A stretch of 64,000 nt of DNA. It comes from Arthrobacter sp. StoSoilB19 (lineage in GTDB: Bacteria > Actinomycetota > Actinomycetes > Actinomycetales > Micrococcaceae). Below, one piece after another: positions 1-10,700 of the stretch. Below the pieces are notes generated by a model, which saw only the letters and a list, made by a program, of their open reading frames with translations, did no database searches and was not told the DNA's origin. The stretch's first letter is position 1. Every line of letters starts with the position of its first letter. A program made the translations under genes and the position numbers. The DNA lies in NCBI RefSeq assembly GCF_019977275.1, contig NZ_AP024650.1:3100001-3164000 (forward strand), written 5' to 3'.

Positions 1-1825
<1,825 letters not shown>

Positions 1826-1904
1826 CTAAATTCTGAAGTCTTGGTGCGGGATGAGGGAGGGGGCGTACGACGGCGGGTGGTCACCCGCCGTCGCAAACCT
1901 CCTG

Positions 1905-4900
1905 CTAGACCTCTTCTACGGAGCTGGGCTCTGCGCGAGACAGATCGATGCCCAGTTCCTCCGCAGCCGTGAAGACTGCGTCATCAGAGTCACGCATTTC
2001 AATTGTGGTTCCGTCCGTGGAAAGGACTTCCACGTTCAGGCACAGCGACTGCATTTCCTTGATCAAGACCTTGAAGGATTCGGGAACGCCCGGCTCGGGG
2101 ATGTTCTCGCCCTTGACGATCGCTTCGTAGACCTTCACACGACCGTGGATGTCATCCGACTTGATCGTGAGGAGTTCCTGGAGCGTGTAGGCGGCGCCGT
2201 AAGCTTCGAGCGCCCACACTTCCATTTCACCGAAGCGCTGGCCACCGAACTGTGCCTTACCACCCAGGGGCTGCTGCGTGATCATGGAGTACGGGCCGGT
2301 GGAGCGTGCGTGGATCTTGTCGTCCACCAGGTGGTGGAGCTTCAGGATGTACATGTAGCCGACCGAGATCGGGTCCGGGAACGGCTCGCCGGAGCGGCCG
2401 TCAAACAGGCGGGTCTTGCCGGAGGAGTTGATCAGGCGCTCACCATCGCGGGTCACGTTGGTGGAATCCAGCAGGCCCGTGATTTCCTCTTCGCGGGCAC
2501 CGTCGAACACCGGCGTTGCAACAGTGGTGGGACCACTCTCGCGCGGCAGGTTCGGCAACTGCTTGACCCACTCGGGCTCGCCTTCGATCTTCCAACCGGT
2601 CTTGGCAACCCAGCCAAGGTGGGTTTCGAGCACCTGGCCCACGTTCATACGGCCCGGAACACCCAGCGGGTTCAGGACGATGTCAACGGGGGTGCCGTCG
2701 GCAAGGAAGGGCATGTCCTCAACGGGGAGGATCTTGGAGATAACACCCTTGTTGCCGTGGCGGCCGGCGAGCTTGTCGCCGTCGGTGATCTTGCGCTTGG
2801 CGGCCACGTAGACGCGGACCAGCTGGTTCACGCCCGGGGGCAGCTCGTCGTCGTTGTCGCGGTCGAAGACGCGGACGCCGATGACGGTGCCGGACTCGCC
2901 GTGGGGCACCTTCAGGGAGGTGTCGCGGACTTCGCGGGACTTCTCACCGAAGATGGCGCGCAGCAGGCGCTCTTCCGGGGTCAGTTCGGTTTCACCCTTC
3001 GGGGTGACCTTTCCAACCAGGATGTCCCCTGCTTCAACCTCGGCACCGATGTGGATGATGCCGCGCTCGTCCAGGCCTGCCAGGACTTCCTCGGACACGT
3101 TGGGGATGTCACGGGTGATTTCCTCGGCACCAAGCTTGGTGTCGCGGGCATCGATCTCGTGCTCCTCGATGTGGATGGAGGAAAGGACGTCCTCGGCAAC
3201 GATGCGCTGCGAGAGGATGATGGCGTCCTCGAAGTTGTGGCCTTCCCATGACATGAATGCCACGAGCAGGTTCTTGCCCAGTGCGAGCTCGCCCTGGTCC
3301 GTTGCCGGGCCGTCGGCGATGATGCCGCCAACTTCCAGGCGCTGGCCTTCGTTCACCAGGACGCGGTGGTTGTAGCAGTTGCCCTGGTTGGAGCGGGCGA
3401 ACTTGTTGATGCGGTAGTTGGTCTCGGTGCCGTCGTCGTTGAGCATGATGACGAGCTCGGCGGAAACCTCGGTGACCACACCCGCCTTCTTGGCGATGAC
3501 AACGTCACCGGCGTCGACGGCGGCAGCGCGCTCCATGCCGGTGCCCACGAACGGGGCCTCGGAACGGACCAGCGGCACAGCCTGGCGCTGCATGTTGGCA
3601 CCCATGAGTGCGCGGTTGGCGTCGTCGTGCTCCAGGAACGGGATCAGGGCGGTAGCCACGGACACCATCTGGCGCGGGGAGACGTCCATGAACTCAACGT
3701 CCGCGGCCGGAACCAGGACGGGCTCGCCCCCACCACCACGGGCACGGACCAGCACGGTGTCTTCAGCGAACTTGTTGTTCTCGTCCAGCGGCGCGTTGGC
3801 CTGGGCGATCAGGACCTCGGCCTCGTCGTCGGCTGTCAGGTACTGGACGTCGTCGGACACGACGCCGTCCTTGACCAGGCGGTACGGGGTTTCGATGAAC
3901 CCGAACGGGTTGATGCGTCCGTAGGATGCCAGCGAACCGATCAGGCCGATGTTGGGGCCTTCAGGGGTTTCGATGGGGCACATACGTCCGTAGTGGGACG
4001 GGTGCACGTCACGGACTTCCATGCCGGCGCGGTCACGGGACAGACCACCGGGGCCAAGGGCCGACAGGCGGCGCTTGTGGGTCAGGCCCGAGAGCGGGTT
4101 GTTCTGGTCCATGAACTGCGACAGCTGGGAGGTTCCGAAGAACTCCTTGATGGCTGCGACCACGGGGCGGATGTTGATCAGGGTCTGCGGCGTGATGGCC
4201 TCGACGTCCTGGGTGGTCATACGCTCGCGGACAACGCGCTCCATGCGGGACAGGCCCGTGCGGACCTGGTTCTCGATGAGCTCGCCGACGGCGCGGATGC
4301 GGCGGTTGCCGAAGTGGTCGATGTCGTCGATTTCGACGCGCAGGTCCACTTCCTGGCCATCGCGGGTGCCCTTGATGGTCTTCTCGCCGGCGTGCAGCGC
4401 GACGAGGAACTTGATCATGGCAACGATGTCTTCAACGTGCAGGACAGAAGCTTCCTTGTCGCCAAGGGAGCGGTCGATGCCCAGCTTGCGGTTGATCTTG
4501 TAGCGGCCAACCTTGGCCAGATCGTAGCGCTTGGAGTTGAAGTACAGGTTGTCCAGCAGGGACTGGGCAGCCTCGACGGTGGGCGGCTCGCCCGGACGCA
4601 GCTTGCGGTAGATGTCCAGCAGGGCGTCTTCGCGGGTCTCGGTGGCGTCCTTCTCCAGGGTTGCCCGCATGGAGTCGTACTGGCCGAACTCTTCGAGGAT
4701 CTGGCCTTCGGTCCAGCCAAGGGCCTTCAGCAGGACGGTGACGGACTGCTTGCGCTTGCGGTCGAGGCGGACACCGACCTGGTCGCGCTTGTCGATCTCG
4801 AGCTCAAACCAGGCACCGCGGGAAGGGATGATCTTCGCGGTGAAGATGTCCTTGTCGCTGGTCTTGTCAGCGGCGCGCTCGAAGTAGGCGCCCGGGGAAC

Positions 4901-5414
4901 GGACCAGCTGGGAGACGACGACACGCTCGGTGCCGTTGACGACAAAGGTGCCCTTCTCGGTCATCAGCGGGAAGTCACCCATGAACACGGTCTGCTGCTT
5001 GATTTCGCCCGTGTTGTTGTTCATGAACTCGGCCTTGACGTACAGAGGAGCCGAGTACGTTGCGTCCCGGTCCTTGCATTCGGCCATGGTGTACTTGGGG
5101 TCAGCGAACTCCGGATCGGAGAAGCTCAGGGACATAGTGCCCTGGAAATCCTCGATCGGGGAGATCTCTTCGAAGATGTCCGACAGGCCGGACGTGGTGG
5201 CGACGCTGAGATCGTTTTCTTCGACAGCCTTTGCCACGCGTGCCTGCCAGCGCTCATTGCCGACCAGCCAGTCAAAGCTGTCCGTCTGCAGGGCAAGCAG
5301 ATTCGGAACGTCAAGAGGTTCGTGAATCTTTGCGAATGAGAGCCGGCGAGTGGCACCATCAGTGCTGTCGGCAGTGTTAGCGGTTTCGTTATTAGAGGTG
5401 CTCGAGGCGACCAA
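1905..5414 (-). CDS. rpoB: DNA-directed RNA polymerase subunit beta
   Basis: Second-largest RNA polymerase subunit, forming the catalytic pincer with RpoC. The protein is about 1,169 residues, the usual actinobacterial length. The rifampicin pocket sequence [20 protein letters not shown], near residues 435-455, has the residues typical of sensitive strains (D in DQNN, H in THKRR). I place the start at the TTG at 5412-5414: it is preceded by AAGGA with a 6-nt gap and gives [10 protein letters not shown], matching the N-terminus I know for Arthrobacter RpoB. An in-frame GTG five codons upstream (5429) has its nearest Shine-Dalgarno only 3 nt away. Expression is probably driven from a promoter near 5632-5660, giving a leader of about 210 nt. 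Confidence 0.98.
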   Translation of the reverse strand: MVASSTSNNETANTADSTDGATRRLSFAKIHEPLDVPNLLALQTDSFDWLVGNERWQARVAKAVEENDLSVATTSGLSDIFEEISPIEDFQGTMSLSFSDPEFADPKYTMAECKDRDATYSAPLYVKAEFMNNNTGEIKQQTVFMGDFPLMTEKGTFVVNGTERVVVSQLVRSPGAYFERAADKTSDKDIFTAKIIPSRGAWFELEIDKRDQVGVRLDRKRKQSVTVLLKALGWTEGQILEEFGQYDSMRATLEKDATETREDALLDIYRKLRPGEPPTVEAAQSLLDNLYFNSKRYDLAKVGRYKINRKLGIDRSLGDKEASVLHVEDIVAMIKFLVALHAGEKTIKGTRDGQEVDLRVEIDDIDHFGNRRIRAVGELIENQVRTGLSRMERVVRERMTTQDVEAITPQTLINIRPVVAAIKEFFGTSQLSQFMDQNNPLSGLTHKRRLSALGPGGLSRDRAGMEVRDVHPSHYGRMCPIETPEGPNIGLIGSLASYGRINPFGFIETPYRLVKDGVVSDDVQYLTADDEAEVLIAQANAPLDENNKFAEDTVLVRARGGGGEPVLVPAADVEFMDVSPRQMVSVATALIPFLEHDDANRALMGANMQRQAVPLVRSEAPFVGTGMERAAAVDAGDVVIAKKAGVVTEVSAELVIMLNDDGTETNYRINKFARSNQGNCYNHRVLVNEGQRLEVGGIIADGPATDQGELALGKNLLVAFMSWEGHNFEDAIILSQRIVAEDVLSSIHIEEHEIDARDTKLGAEEITRDIPNVSEEVLAGLDERGIIHIGAEVEAGDILVGKVTPKGETELTPEERLLRAIFGEKSREVRDTSLKVPHGESGTVIGVRVFDRDNDDELPPGVNQLVRVYVAAKRKITDGDKLAGRHGNKGVISKILPVEDMPFLADGTPVDIVLNPLGVPGRMNVGQVLETHLGWVAKTGWKIEGEPEWVKQLPNLPRESGPTTVATPVFDGAREEEITGLLDSTNVTRDGERLINSSGKTRLFDGRSGEPFPDPISVGYMYILKLHHLVDDKIHARSTGPYSMITQQPLGGKAQFGGQRFGEMEVWALEAYGAAYTLQELLTIKSDDIHGRVKVYEAIVKGENIPEPGVPESFKVLIKEMQSLCLNVEVLSTDGTTIEMRDSDDAVFTAAEELGIDLSRAEPSSVEEV

Positions 5415-5631
5415 GAGGGATCCTTCCACAGACCTTCAGGCGTTTTCAGATCTCCCCCGCTGTGCACCCTGCGGAGTGACTCCGCAGCGCTACCATCCGG
5501 TTCCGCTATATGACCCGGGACCTGATACTGACTATGCTGTGACCGTTGTTACGGCACGTTGATTGCCAGCTGCCAGGCAAAGCCCACCGCTATATGAAGG
5601 CTGAAGGTAAACAGGGAAGACGCAAATATCT

Positions 5632-5660
5632 ACGATACGGCAAAATAACCTACGTGTCTA
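5632..5660 (-). promoter_or_regulatory. Candidate rpoBC promoter
   Basis: On the minus strand TAGACA (5655-5660) and TATCGT (5632-5637) are separated by exactly 17 bp, a good housekeeping-type promoter. It would give a leader of about 210 nt before rpoB. That leader contains a perfect 8-bp hairpin with a 3-nt loop (5469-5487, CTGCGGAG arms), whose role is unknown. A second candidate further upstream is TTGCAA-N17-TAGACA. Prediction from sequence only. Confidence 0.5.
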
Positions 5661-5723
5661 CCCCACATCCGGCCGGATTGCAAGCACCTGATTTTTGGGG
5701 ATCCCTAGGGCGCCGCCCGGATA

Positions 5724-6215
5724 CTAGAGCCTGAGCGTGACGCCCGCCGCCGTGCAAGCCGCGGAGTTGGCGAAGACGGCGTCCCGCACCGCGTCCTGGG
5801 ACTCCGGCGCCGGCTTGGCTCCGGCCTCCGCCGCGGATGAGTGGTCGATGGCCAGCAGGCTCAGGGAGGCAAACAGTCCCTGCAGATCCCCGGAGACAGT
5901 GTCCTTGGCGTCCTGGGCCTTCAGGTACACGTCCTCATAGCCCTTGGAGTCAGTGGGTGCAACAGCGGAGTAATCCGCCACCAGCCTGTTGAAGAGCTCG
6001 CAGGCTTCCCGGGTTCCGCCCGCCCTGGCACCCTGGCTTGCCGTGCCGCCGGTGGCCAGGGGGCTGCTGCCGGCCGCATCCCGGGTCTGCTCCGGCGATG
6101 CGGTCGACTGGACCGATTCCGCCGGCGCCGGGGTGGACACCGAGCAGCCTGCCATCATTCCGCCCGCCAGTAAGGCCGTGGCGGCCGTGGCTGCCGCGAT
6201 AGATGTCGTCTTCAC
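5724..6215 (-). CDS. Putative secreted lipoprotein, function unknown
   Basis: A 163-residue protein with a typical lipoprotein signal: short basic start (VKTTS), hydrophobic Ala-rich core and lipobox MAGC at about residues 21-24, so the mature Cys should be lipid-anchored outside the membrane. A Ser/Thr/Pro/Gly-rich linker follows, then an alpha-helical region with two Cys residues (EACELF and SAACTAAG) that could form a disulfide. I do not recognise a catalytic domain. The GTG at 6213-6215 is preferred because GGAG lies 7 nt before it and the lipoprotein signal begins right there; longer in-frame starts only add non-signal sequence. It is transcribed divergently from the thiolase. Confidence 0.75.
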   Translation of the reverse strand: MKTTSIAAATAATALLAGGMMAGCSVSTPAPAESVQSTASPEQTRDAAGSSPLATGGTASQGARAGGTREACELFNRLVADYSAVAPTDSKGYEDVYLKAQDAKDTVSGDLQGLFASLSLLAIDHSSAAEAGAKPAPESQDAVRDAVFANSAACTAAGVTLRL

Positions 6216-6410
6216 TGTGTCGCTCCGTCCGTCCCGGCTCCGGACCATCTGTCCCCCTGCAAAGCATGTGCCCCTGCAAAGCCTCGCCGTCCACCCTACG
6301 CAAGAGGCCGCCGTCGTGCACAACGCTGCCGATGGGGACCTCTCCCCTGCCGCGTGTGGAACGAACTGATTCAGGAATGCACATAGGGGTTCCAGCGTTT
6401 GAATAGTTGG

Positions 6411-6424
6411 GTGACCAGGGTCAC
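6411..6424. promoter_or_regulatory. Palindromic candidate operator upstream of the thiolase gene
   Basis: GTGACC-AG-GGTCAC is a perfect 6+6 inverted repeat lying between two genes that diverge. It sits 2 bp upstream of a possible -10 (TAGCCT, 6427-6432) for the thiolase gene, a position where a bound repressor would block initiation. No cognate regulator gene is adjacent. Half-sites this short can arise by chance. Confidence 0.35.
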
Positions 6425-6470
6425 GATAGCCTTGGTGGCTTACACCGGAACCGGACTGAAAGTGAAAACC

Positions 6471-7670
6471 ATGGGCAACTCTCCCGACAACAGTGACGTT
6501 GTCATCCTCGGGGCAGCACGGACTCCGCAGGGCCGGATCAACGGCCAGCTCTCGAGTCTCACCGCCGTGGACCTTGGCGCCCACGCCATCAAAGCCGCAC
6601 TGGAATCCAGCGGCGTCGGCACCGGCGACGTGGAGGCCGTGATCATGGGCCAGGTGCTTCAGGCCGGTGCGGGGCAGAATCCAGCGCGGCAGAGCGCCGT
6701 CGGCGCCGGCATCGGCTGGAACGTCCCCGCCGTCACAGTCAATAAGGTGTGTCTTTCAGGCCTGACGGCGGTGATCGACGCCGCCCGGATGATCCGTGCC
6801 GGCGAGGCCGCGGTGGTGGTGGCCGGCGGCCAGGAGTCGATGAGCCGGGCGCCGCACCTGCTCCCGGGGTCCCGCCAGGGATGGACGTACGGCTCCATCC
6901 AGGCGCTGGACGCTGCCGCCCATGACGGCTTGACCGATGCCTTCGACGGGCAGTCCATGGGCCTGTCCACGGAAACACGGAACCTCACGCTGGGCATTGA
7001 CCGCACGTCGCAGGACAACGTTGCCGCCCAGTCCCACCAGCGCGCGGCGCTGGCGGCAAAGAACGGAACGTTCGACGGCGAGATCGCACCCATCAGCGTG
7101 AAGCAGCGCAAGGGCGAGCCCCTGGTGGTGGATTCCGACGAGGGCGTCCGCCCCAACACCTCGGTGGAGTCGCTGGCAGGCCTGCGCGCAGCGTTCGTCA
7201 CCGATGGCACCATCACCGCCGGTAACTCCTCTCCCCTGTCCGACGGCGCCGCCGCCCTGGTGCTCGCATCCCGAGGCTACGCGGAGGAGAACGGGCTGGA
7301 GTACCTGGCCGTGGTGGGAAAGCCGGGACAGGTGGCCGGCCCTGACAACTCGCTGCATTCCCAGCCGTCAAACGCCATCATGAACGCCTTGGGCAAGGCC
7401 GGGTGGAGCACTGCGGACCTTGACTTCATCGAGATCAACGAGGCCTTCGGGTCCGTGGCGGTACAGTCCCTGAAGGACCTGGACTACCCCCTGGAAAAGT
7501 GCAACATACACGGCGGTGCCATCGCGCTGGGACATCCGATCGGGGCCTCGGGCGCACGGCTGGCGGCCCATGCGGCCCATGAGCTGAAACGGCGCGGAAC
7601 GGGCAAAGCCGCCGTGTCCCTCTGCGGCGGGGGCGGGCAGGGCGAGGCCCTCCTGCTGTACCGCGACTGA
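6471..7670 (+). CDS. Acetyl-CoA acetyltransferase (thiolase)
   Basis: Condenses two acetyl-CoA to acetoacetyl-CoA or cleaves beta-ketoacyl-CoA. The 399-residue protein has the full thiolase catalytic set: nucleophile Cys94 in NKVCLSG, the NEAFGSVAV motif, His355 in GHPIGASG and the second Cys385 in CGGGGQGEA. Length and motifs fit the biosynthetic-type (AtoB/PhbA-like) group, but whether it works in synthesis or degradation cannot be told from sequence. The ATG at 6471 is chosen because the thiolase fold begins at once; in-frame starts upstream only add non-conserved residues. It is coupled to ybaK by a 1-nt overlap (TGATG). A palindrome at 6411-6424 may be its operator. Confidence 0.92.
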   Translation: MGNSPDNSDVVILGAARTPQGRINGQLSSLTAVDLGAHAIKAALESSGVGTGDVEAVIMGQVLQAGAGQNPARQSAVGAGIGWNVPAVTVNKVCLSGLTAVIDAARMIRAGEAAVVVAGGQESMSRAPHLLPGSRQGWTYGSIQALDAAAHDGLTDAFDGQSMGLSTETRNLTLGIDRTSQDNVAAQSHQRAALAAKNGTFDGEIAPISVKQRKGEPLVVDSDEGVRPNTSVESLAGLRAAFVTDGTITAGNSSPLSDGAAALVLASRGYAEENGLEYLAVVGKPGQVAGPDNSLHSQPSNAIMNALGKAGWSTADLDFIEINEAFGSVAVQSLKDLDYPLEKCNIHGGAIALGHPIGASGARLAAHAAHELKRRGTGKAAVSLCGGGGQGEALLLYRD

Positions 7671-8167
7671 TGGCGGGCGCATCCGGAAACGGAACGGACG
7701 GCGTCGGACGGGAACGCTTCCTGGCCGACGCCGCGGCCCGCGGCCTGCAGGTTGACGTGGTGCAGCGCCCGGCAGCAAAGAGCCTCGAAGAGGCAGCCGG
7801 CATCCTGGGCATCAGCCCGGCCGACATCGTCAAATCCCTGGTGGTCAGGCACAAGGACGGCACCTTTTTGTTCGCCCTGGTCCCGGGCGACCGGCAGATC
7901 TCCTGGCCCAAGCTCCGCGCCCTGGTAGGCGTCAACAAGCTGTCCCTCCCGCCCGCCGCTGCCGCGCTGGAGGCAACCGGCTATGAGCGGGGCACCATCA
8001 CTCCGCTGGGGAGCACCACCGCCTGGCCGGTCTATGCCGACGCCACGATCACTGGGCGACGGATCTCCATGGGGGCCGGCGCCCATGGCTACAGTGCGTT
8101 CGTTGACGCCGATGCCCTGACCGCAGCCCTGGACGCGGTTGTGGCGGATATCAGCGACCCCGCGTAA
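7670..8167 (+). CDS. YbaK/EbsC-family aminoacyl-tRNA deacylase
   Basis: A 165-residue single-domain protein of the YbaK/ProX/EbsC family, whose members hydrolyse misacylated tRNAs such as Cys-tRNA-Pro in trans. Visible family features are the SPADIVKSLVV segment with the conserved Lys, a central VPGDRQISWPKL strand region and the C-terminal GSTTAWPVYAD...GAGAHGYS block. Its ATG overlaps the thiolase stop by one base, indicating translational coupling. The two genes have no obvious shared pathway. The exact tRNA substrate cannot be predicted. A strong bidirectional terminator follows at 8188-8225. Confidence 0.85.
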   Translation: MAGASGNGTDGVGRERFLADAAARGLQVDVVQRPAAKSLEEAAGILGISPADIVKSLVVRHKDGTFLFALVPGDRQISWPKLRALVGVNKLSLPPAAAALEATGYERGTITPLGSTTAWPVYADATITGRRISMGAGAHGYSAFVDADALTAALDAVVADISDPA

Positions 8168-8187
8168 CGCGGGAGACCCGTTTAAAG

Positions 8188-8225
8188 CAGGAAACCCCGC
8201 CCACCGGAGTGGACGGGGTTTCCTG
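8188..8225. terminator. Bidirectional terminator between ybaK and rplL
   Basis: A 17-bp stem with a single internal mismatch (arms begin CAGGAAACCCCG) closes a CGGA tetraloop between two convergent genes. Short A/T-rich flanks lie on both sides (TTTAAAG to the left, GAGGAAAAG to the right), so it can serve both strands. Confidence 0.85.
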
Positions 8226-8239
8226 AGGAAAAGGCGTTG

Positions 8240-8617
8240 TTACTTGAGGGTAACGGTGGCGCCTGCAGCCTCGAGCTGCTCCTTGGCCTTCTCGGCAGCT
8301 TCCTTGTTGGCGCCTTCGAGGACAGCCTTGGGGGCACCGTCAACCAGGTCCTTGGCTTCCTTGAGGCCGAGGGAGGTGATGGCGCGAACTTCCTTGATGA
8401 CTGCGATCTTCTTGTCGCCGGCAGCTTCGAGGATGACGTCGAAGTCGGTCTTCTCTTCAACCTCTTCAGCAGCTCCGCCACCGGCGGGGCCGGCAACTGC
8501 AACAGCAGCGGCGGTAACTTCGAAGGTCTCTTCGAAGAGCTTGACGAACTCGGAGAGCTCGATGATGGTCAGTTCCTTGAAAGCTTCAATGAGCTCTTCG
8601 TTGCTGAGCTTCGCCAT
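8240..8617 (-). CDS. rplL: 50S ribosomal protein L7/L12
   Basis: Stalk protein of the large ribosomal subunit that recruits translation GTPases; binds L10 as dimers. The 125-residue protein has the N-terminal dimerisation helices ([20 protein letters not shown]), an Ala/Gly/Val-rich hinge near residues 35-55 and the C-terminal domain with [10 protein letters not shown] and [10 protein letters not shown]. The start at 8617 is preceded by AGGAAGGA. It lies 78 nt after rplJ, in the same transcript, and ends just before the bidirectional terminator at 8188-8225. Confidence 0.98.
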   Translation of the reverse strand: MAKLSNEELIEAFKELTIIELSEFVKLFEETFEVTAAAVAVAGPAGGGAAEEVEEKTDFDVILEAAGDKKIAVIKEVRAITSLGLKEAKDLVDGAPKAVLEGANKEAAEKAKEQLEAAGATVTLK

Positions 8618-8695
8618 GGTAGGCGTCCTTCCTGTTGTGGTGTCCGCAATGGCGCATGGCCTGAGGGGCACCGGAGTCTGGTGGGGGTAAGAGAA

Positions 8696-9277
8696 TCAGT
8701 TCTCTTCGGCAGCGGGAGCTTCAGCGGCAGCTTCAGCTTCAGCGGCGGGGGCTTCTTCAGCGGCGGGCGCTTCGGCAGCTGCCGGTGCACCGTTCTCTTC
8801 TTCAAGCTTGAGGCGCAGTGCGTCGATGATGCGTGCAGCTGCGGCGGCCGGTGCCTTGAGGACACCTGCAACCTTGGCGAGCTGCAGCTCACGGGACTCG
8901 AGGGCAGCAAGTGCGGCAACCTCGGTGGCGTCCAGGGCCTTGCCCTCGAAGTAACCGGTCTTGATGACCAGCTGCTTGTTGGCCTTGGCAAAATCCGTCA
9001 GGCTCTTGGCAGCGGCAACTGCGTCACCCTTGATGAACGCGATTGCAGTGGGGCCGGCAAGCTGGCCGTCGAATGCTTCGACGCCGGCTTCCTTGGCTGC
9101 AATGGCGGTCAGGGTGTTCTTGACGACCGCGAACTTGGTGTCCTGGCCGAGAGAAACACGCAGCTGCTTGAGCTGTGCAACGGTGAGCCCGCGGTATTCG
9201 GTCAGGACAGCGGCGTTCGATTCCTTGAAATCGTTAGTGATCTCAGCTACTGCTGAAACCTTGGTAGGCGTTGCCAT
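8696..9277 (-). CDS. rplJ: 50S ribosomal protein L10
   Basis: Anchors the L7/L12 dimers to 23S rRNA. The protein is 193 residues: the RNA-binding N-terminal domain (EYRGLTVAQLKQLR, FAVVKNTL) is followed by the L12-binding helix and an extra Ala/Glu/Pro-rich acidic tail of about 40 residues, common in high-G+C actinobacteria. The ATG follows GGAAGGAGG. The upstream region 9278-9529 looks like an L10 autoregulatory leader with an attenuator hairpin, so expression is expected to be limited by free L10-L12 complex. Confidence 0.98.
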   Translation of the reverse strand: MATPTKVSAVAEITNDFKESNAAVLTEYRGLTVAQLKQLRVSLGQDTKFAVVKNTLTAIAAKEAGVEAFDGQLAGPTAIAFIKGDAVAAAKSLTDFAKANKQLVIKTGYFEGKALDATEVAALAALESRELQLAKVAGVLKAPAAAAARIIDALRLKLEEENGAPAAAEAPAAEEAPAAEAEAAAEAPAAEEN

Positions 9278-9529
9278 AACCCTCCTTCCGGGGATAGTGC
9301 CGGTATTCGACGGTCCCCGCTCAAGAGAGCTAAAACTAAAAACGCCCCGCGCAGATGCACGGGGCTTGGCTCAACACGGCTGTACCGCGGAGCTTTGCTT
9401 CGTTCACCTGCGCCGGCCGCCCTGCGTTGAGGGTCCTTCGTCCGGAAACCCACTGTGGCCTCCGGAGCACAACTGCAGAGTTGAGCCATGTTCAGGAGAG
9501 TGGATTTCCAACAACCGACGGTCTTTGGT
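9278..9529 (-). promoter_or_regulatory. Ribosomal protein L10 leader (autoregulatory 5' UTR)
   Basis: About 250 nt of leader separate the predicted start of transcription (near 9529) from rplJ. It holds the conserved-looking minus-strand stretches AGGTGAACGAAGC and TGTTGAGCCAAGCCCCG and ends in the hairpin at 9331-9365. L10 leaders of this kind are known in many bacteria; L10(L12)4 binds the leader and represses the operon. I recognise it by position and motif, and have not aligned it to the RNA family. Confidence 0.7.
9331..9365 (-). terminator. Attenuator hairpin in the L10 leader
   Basis: On the minus strand an 8-bp stem (GCCCCGTG with CGCGGGGC, one G-T pair) closes a 6-nt loop and is followed by GTTTTTAGTTTT. 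This is a textbook intrinsic terminator placed about 55 nt before rplJ, consistent with attenuation control rather than the end of a gene. Confidence 0.75.
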
Positions 9530-9535
9530 ACTCCC

Positions 9536-9565
9536 AGCTTACGCGAGGCGTTGCCGCTCCGCCAA
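9536..9565 (-). promoter_or_regulatory. Candidate rplJ-rplL promoter
   Basis: Minus-strand TTGGCG (9560-9565) and TAAGCT (9536-9541) are spaced 18 bp apart, just after the stop of the upstream GNAT gene. The resulting transcript would start near 9529 and carry the whole L10 leader. Confidence 0.5.
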
Positions 9566-9574
9566 ATCGGGGGC

Positions 9575-10693
9575 TCAGCTGGTACTGGTGTGCAACGTGG
9601 GGAGCTCTTTTTGCCAGATCCCGGTGACGCCGGCCGTCTGGAAGCCGAGCTGCCTGTTGACGGTCAGGAGGTACCGGTTCTCCGGCGCGTTCCAGGTGTA
9701 GATGATGCGGGCGTCAGGAAACTGCTCGCTGAGCCGCTCCATGTTGGCCACCTTAATCAGCAGGCCCAGCTTGTTGCCGCGGTGTTCCTGCAGCACCAGG
9801 GTGTCGTCCTGGAACACGACGTCGGCCCGGTGCGCCAGCACGGTGATGGTGGTCAGTCCCACCAGGGCTCCGGTGGCGATGTGCTCGACGGCGGTGACCA
9901 CCGTTCTGCGGCCCTGCGCGATGGCGACGTCCTCCGCCTCCCGCAGGATGCCGCCGTCGAACACCATCTCCTGCTCAACGGGCGCGTCCAGCGAGGGATC
10001 CAAATCGGCCCCGGCCTGGTTTTCCAGGACGGCCACGGCCTCCAGCCAGCGTTCCGGGCAGCGGTCGGTCCAGTGGTGCAGCCTGTACCTGCCGTTGTTT
10101 GCTTCGTCGGCCTCAGCCTGGAGGTCCGCCACCAGCTTGCTGTCCAGCGGCAAGCGGCAGGAGCTGAACTGCTCGATGTGCTGCAGCGTGTATCCGGTCT
10201 TCTGCGCGAACTCCACTTCGCGGCTCTCCAGCGGCACGAACCCCTGGCCGGTACCGGGAACCAGCAGGGCCTGTTCAAACTCAGACAGGGACGCGCCGGG
10301 GTGGTTGGTGTCCACCAGGATCATGCTGCGCCCTTCCCCCCTTGCCAGTTGTTCGGCTGCCTCCAGCAGCCGCCGTCCCACGCCCTGCCGCTGGTACTCG
10401 GGGAGGATGTCCAAAGTGAGTTCGGCGAGGTCCAGGTGGTCAGTCAGCGGCAGTGCAATGTCCACCGTTCCGACAATGGTGCCATCCACCTTGGCCACGA
10501 GGATCAGCTGGCGCTCATACGGATCCGCGAACTCAAGCAGCTTCTCCAGTGGACCGTAAGCCAGATCGTCGCTGCCCCACGTGGCCATCCGCACCTTGCG
10601 GCCGACTTCGACGGCGGCAAGGAAGTCCGCTGCGTCGGGGGTGTCCAGTGAGTCGGGGATCCAAAGCTGCTCGATCTTTACGTCTATTGCCAT
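9575..10693 (-). CDS. Two-domain GNAT acetyltransferase (paralogue 1)
   Basis: A 372-residue protein with a complete N-terminal GNAT domain (acetyl-CoA loop in LPEYQRQGVGRRLLE, about residues 118-132) and a second, more degenerate GNAT-like half at the C-terminus (VLQEHRGNKLGLLIKVANM). The substrate is unknown; architecture recalls mycothiol synthase and other double-GNAT enzymes. It lies 7 nt after a paralogue with the same layout and the same C-terminal pattern (W-x-A-P/S-E-N then LGF), so the pair arose by tandem duplication. The ATG at 10693 is chosen to avoid overlap with the upstream gene. The two genes separate rplKA from rplJL. Confidence 0.85.
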   Translation of the reverse strand: MAIDVKIEQLWIPDSLDTPDAADFLAAVEVGRKVRMATWGSDDLAYGPLEKLLEFADPYERQLILVAKVDGTIVGTVDIALPLTDHLDLAELTLDILPEYQRQGVGRRLLEAAEQLARGEGRSMILVDTNHPGASLSEFEQALLVPGTGQGFVPLESREVEFAQKTGYTLQHIEQFSSCRLPLDSKLVADLQAEADEANNGRYRLHHWTDRCPERWLEAVAVLENQAGADLDPSLDAPVEQEMVFDGGILREAEDVAIAQGRRTVVTAVEHIATGALVGLTTITVLAHRADVVFQDDTLVLQEHRGNKLGLLIKVANMERLSEQFPDARIIYTWNAPENRYLLTVNRQLGFQTAGVTGIWQKELPTLHTSTS

Positions 10694-10700
10694 TCGGGCA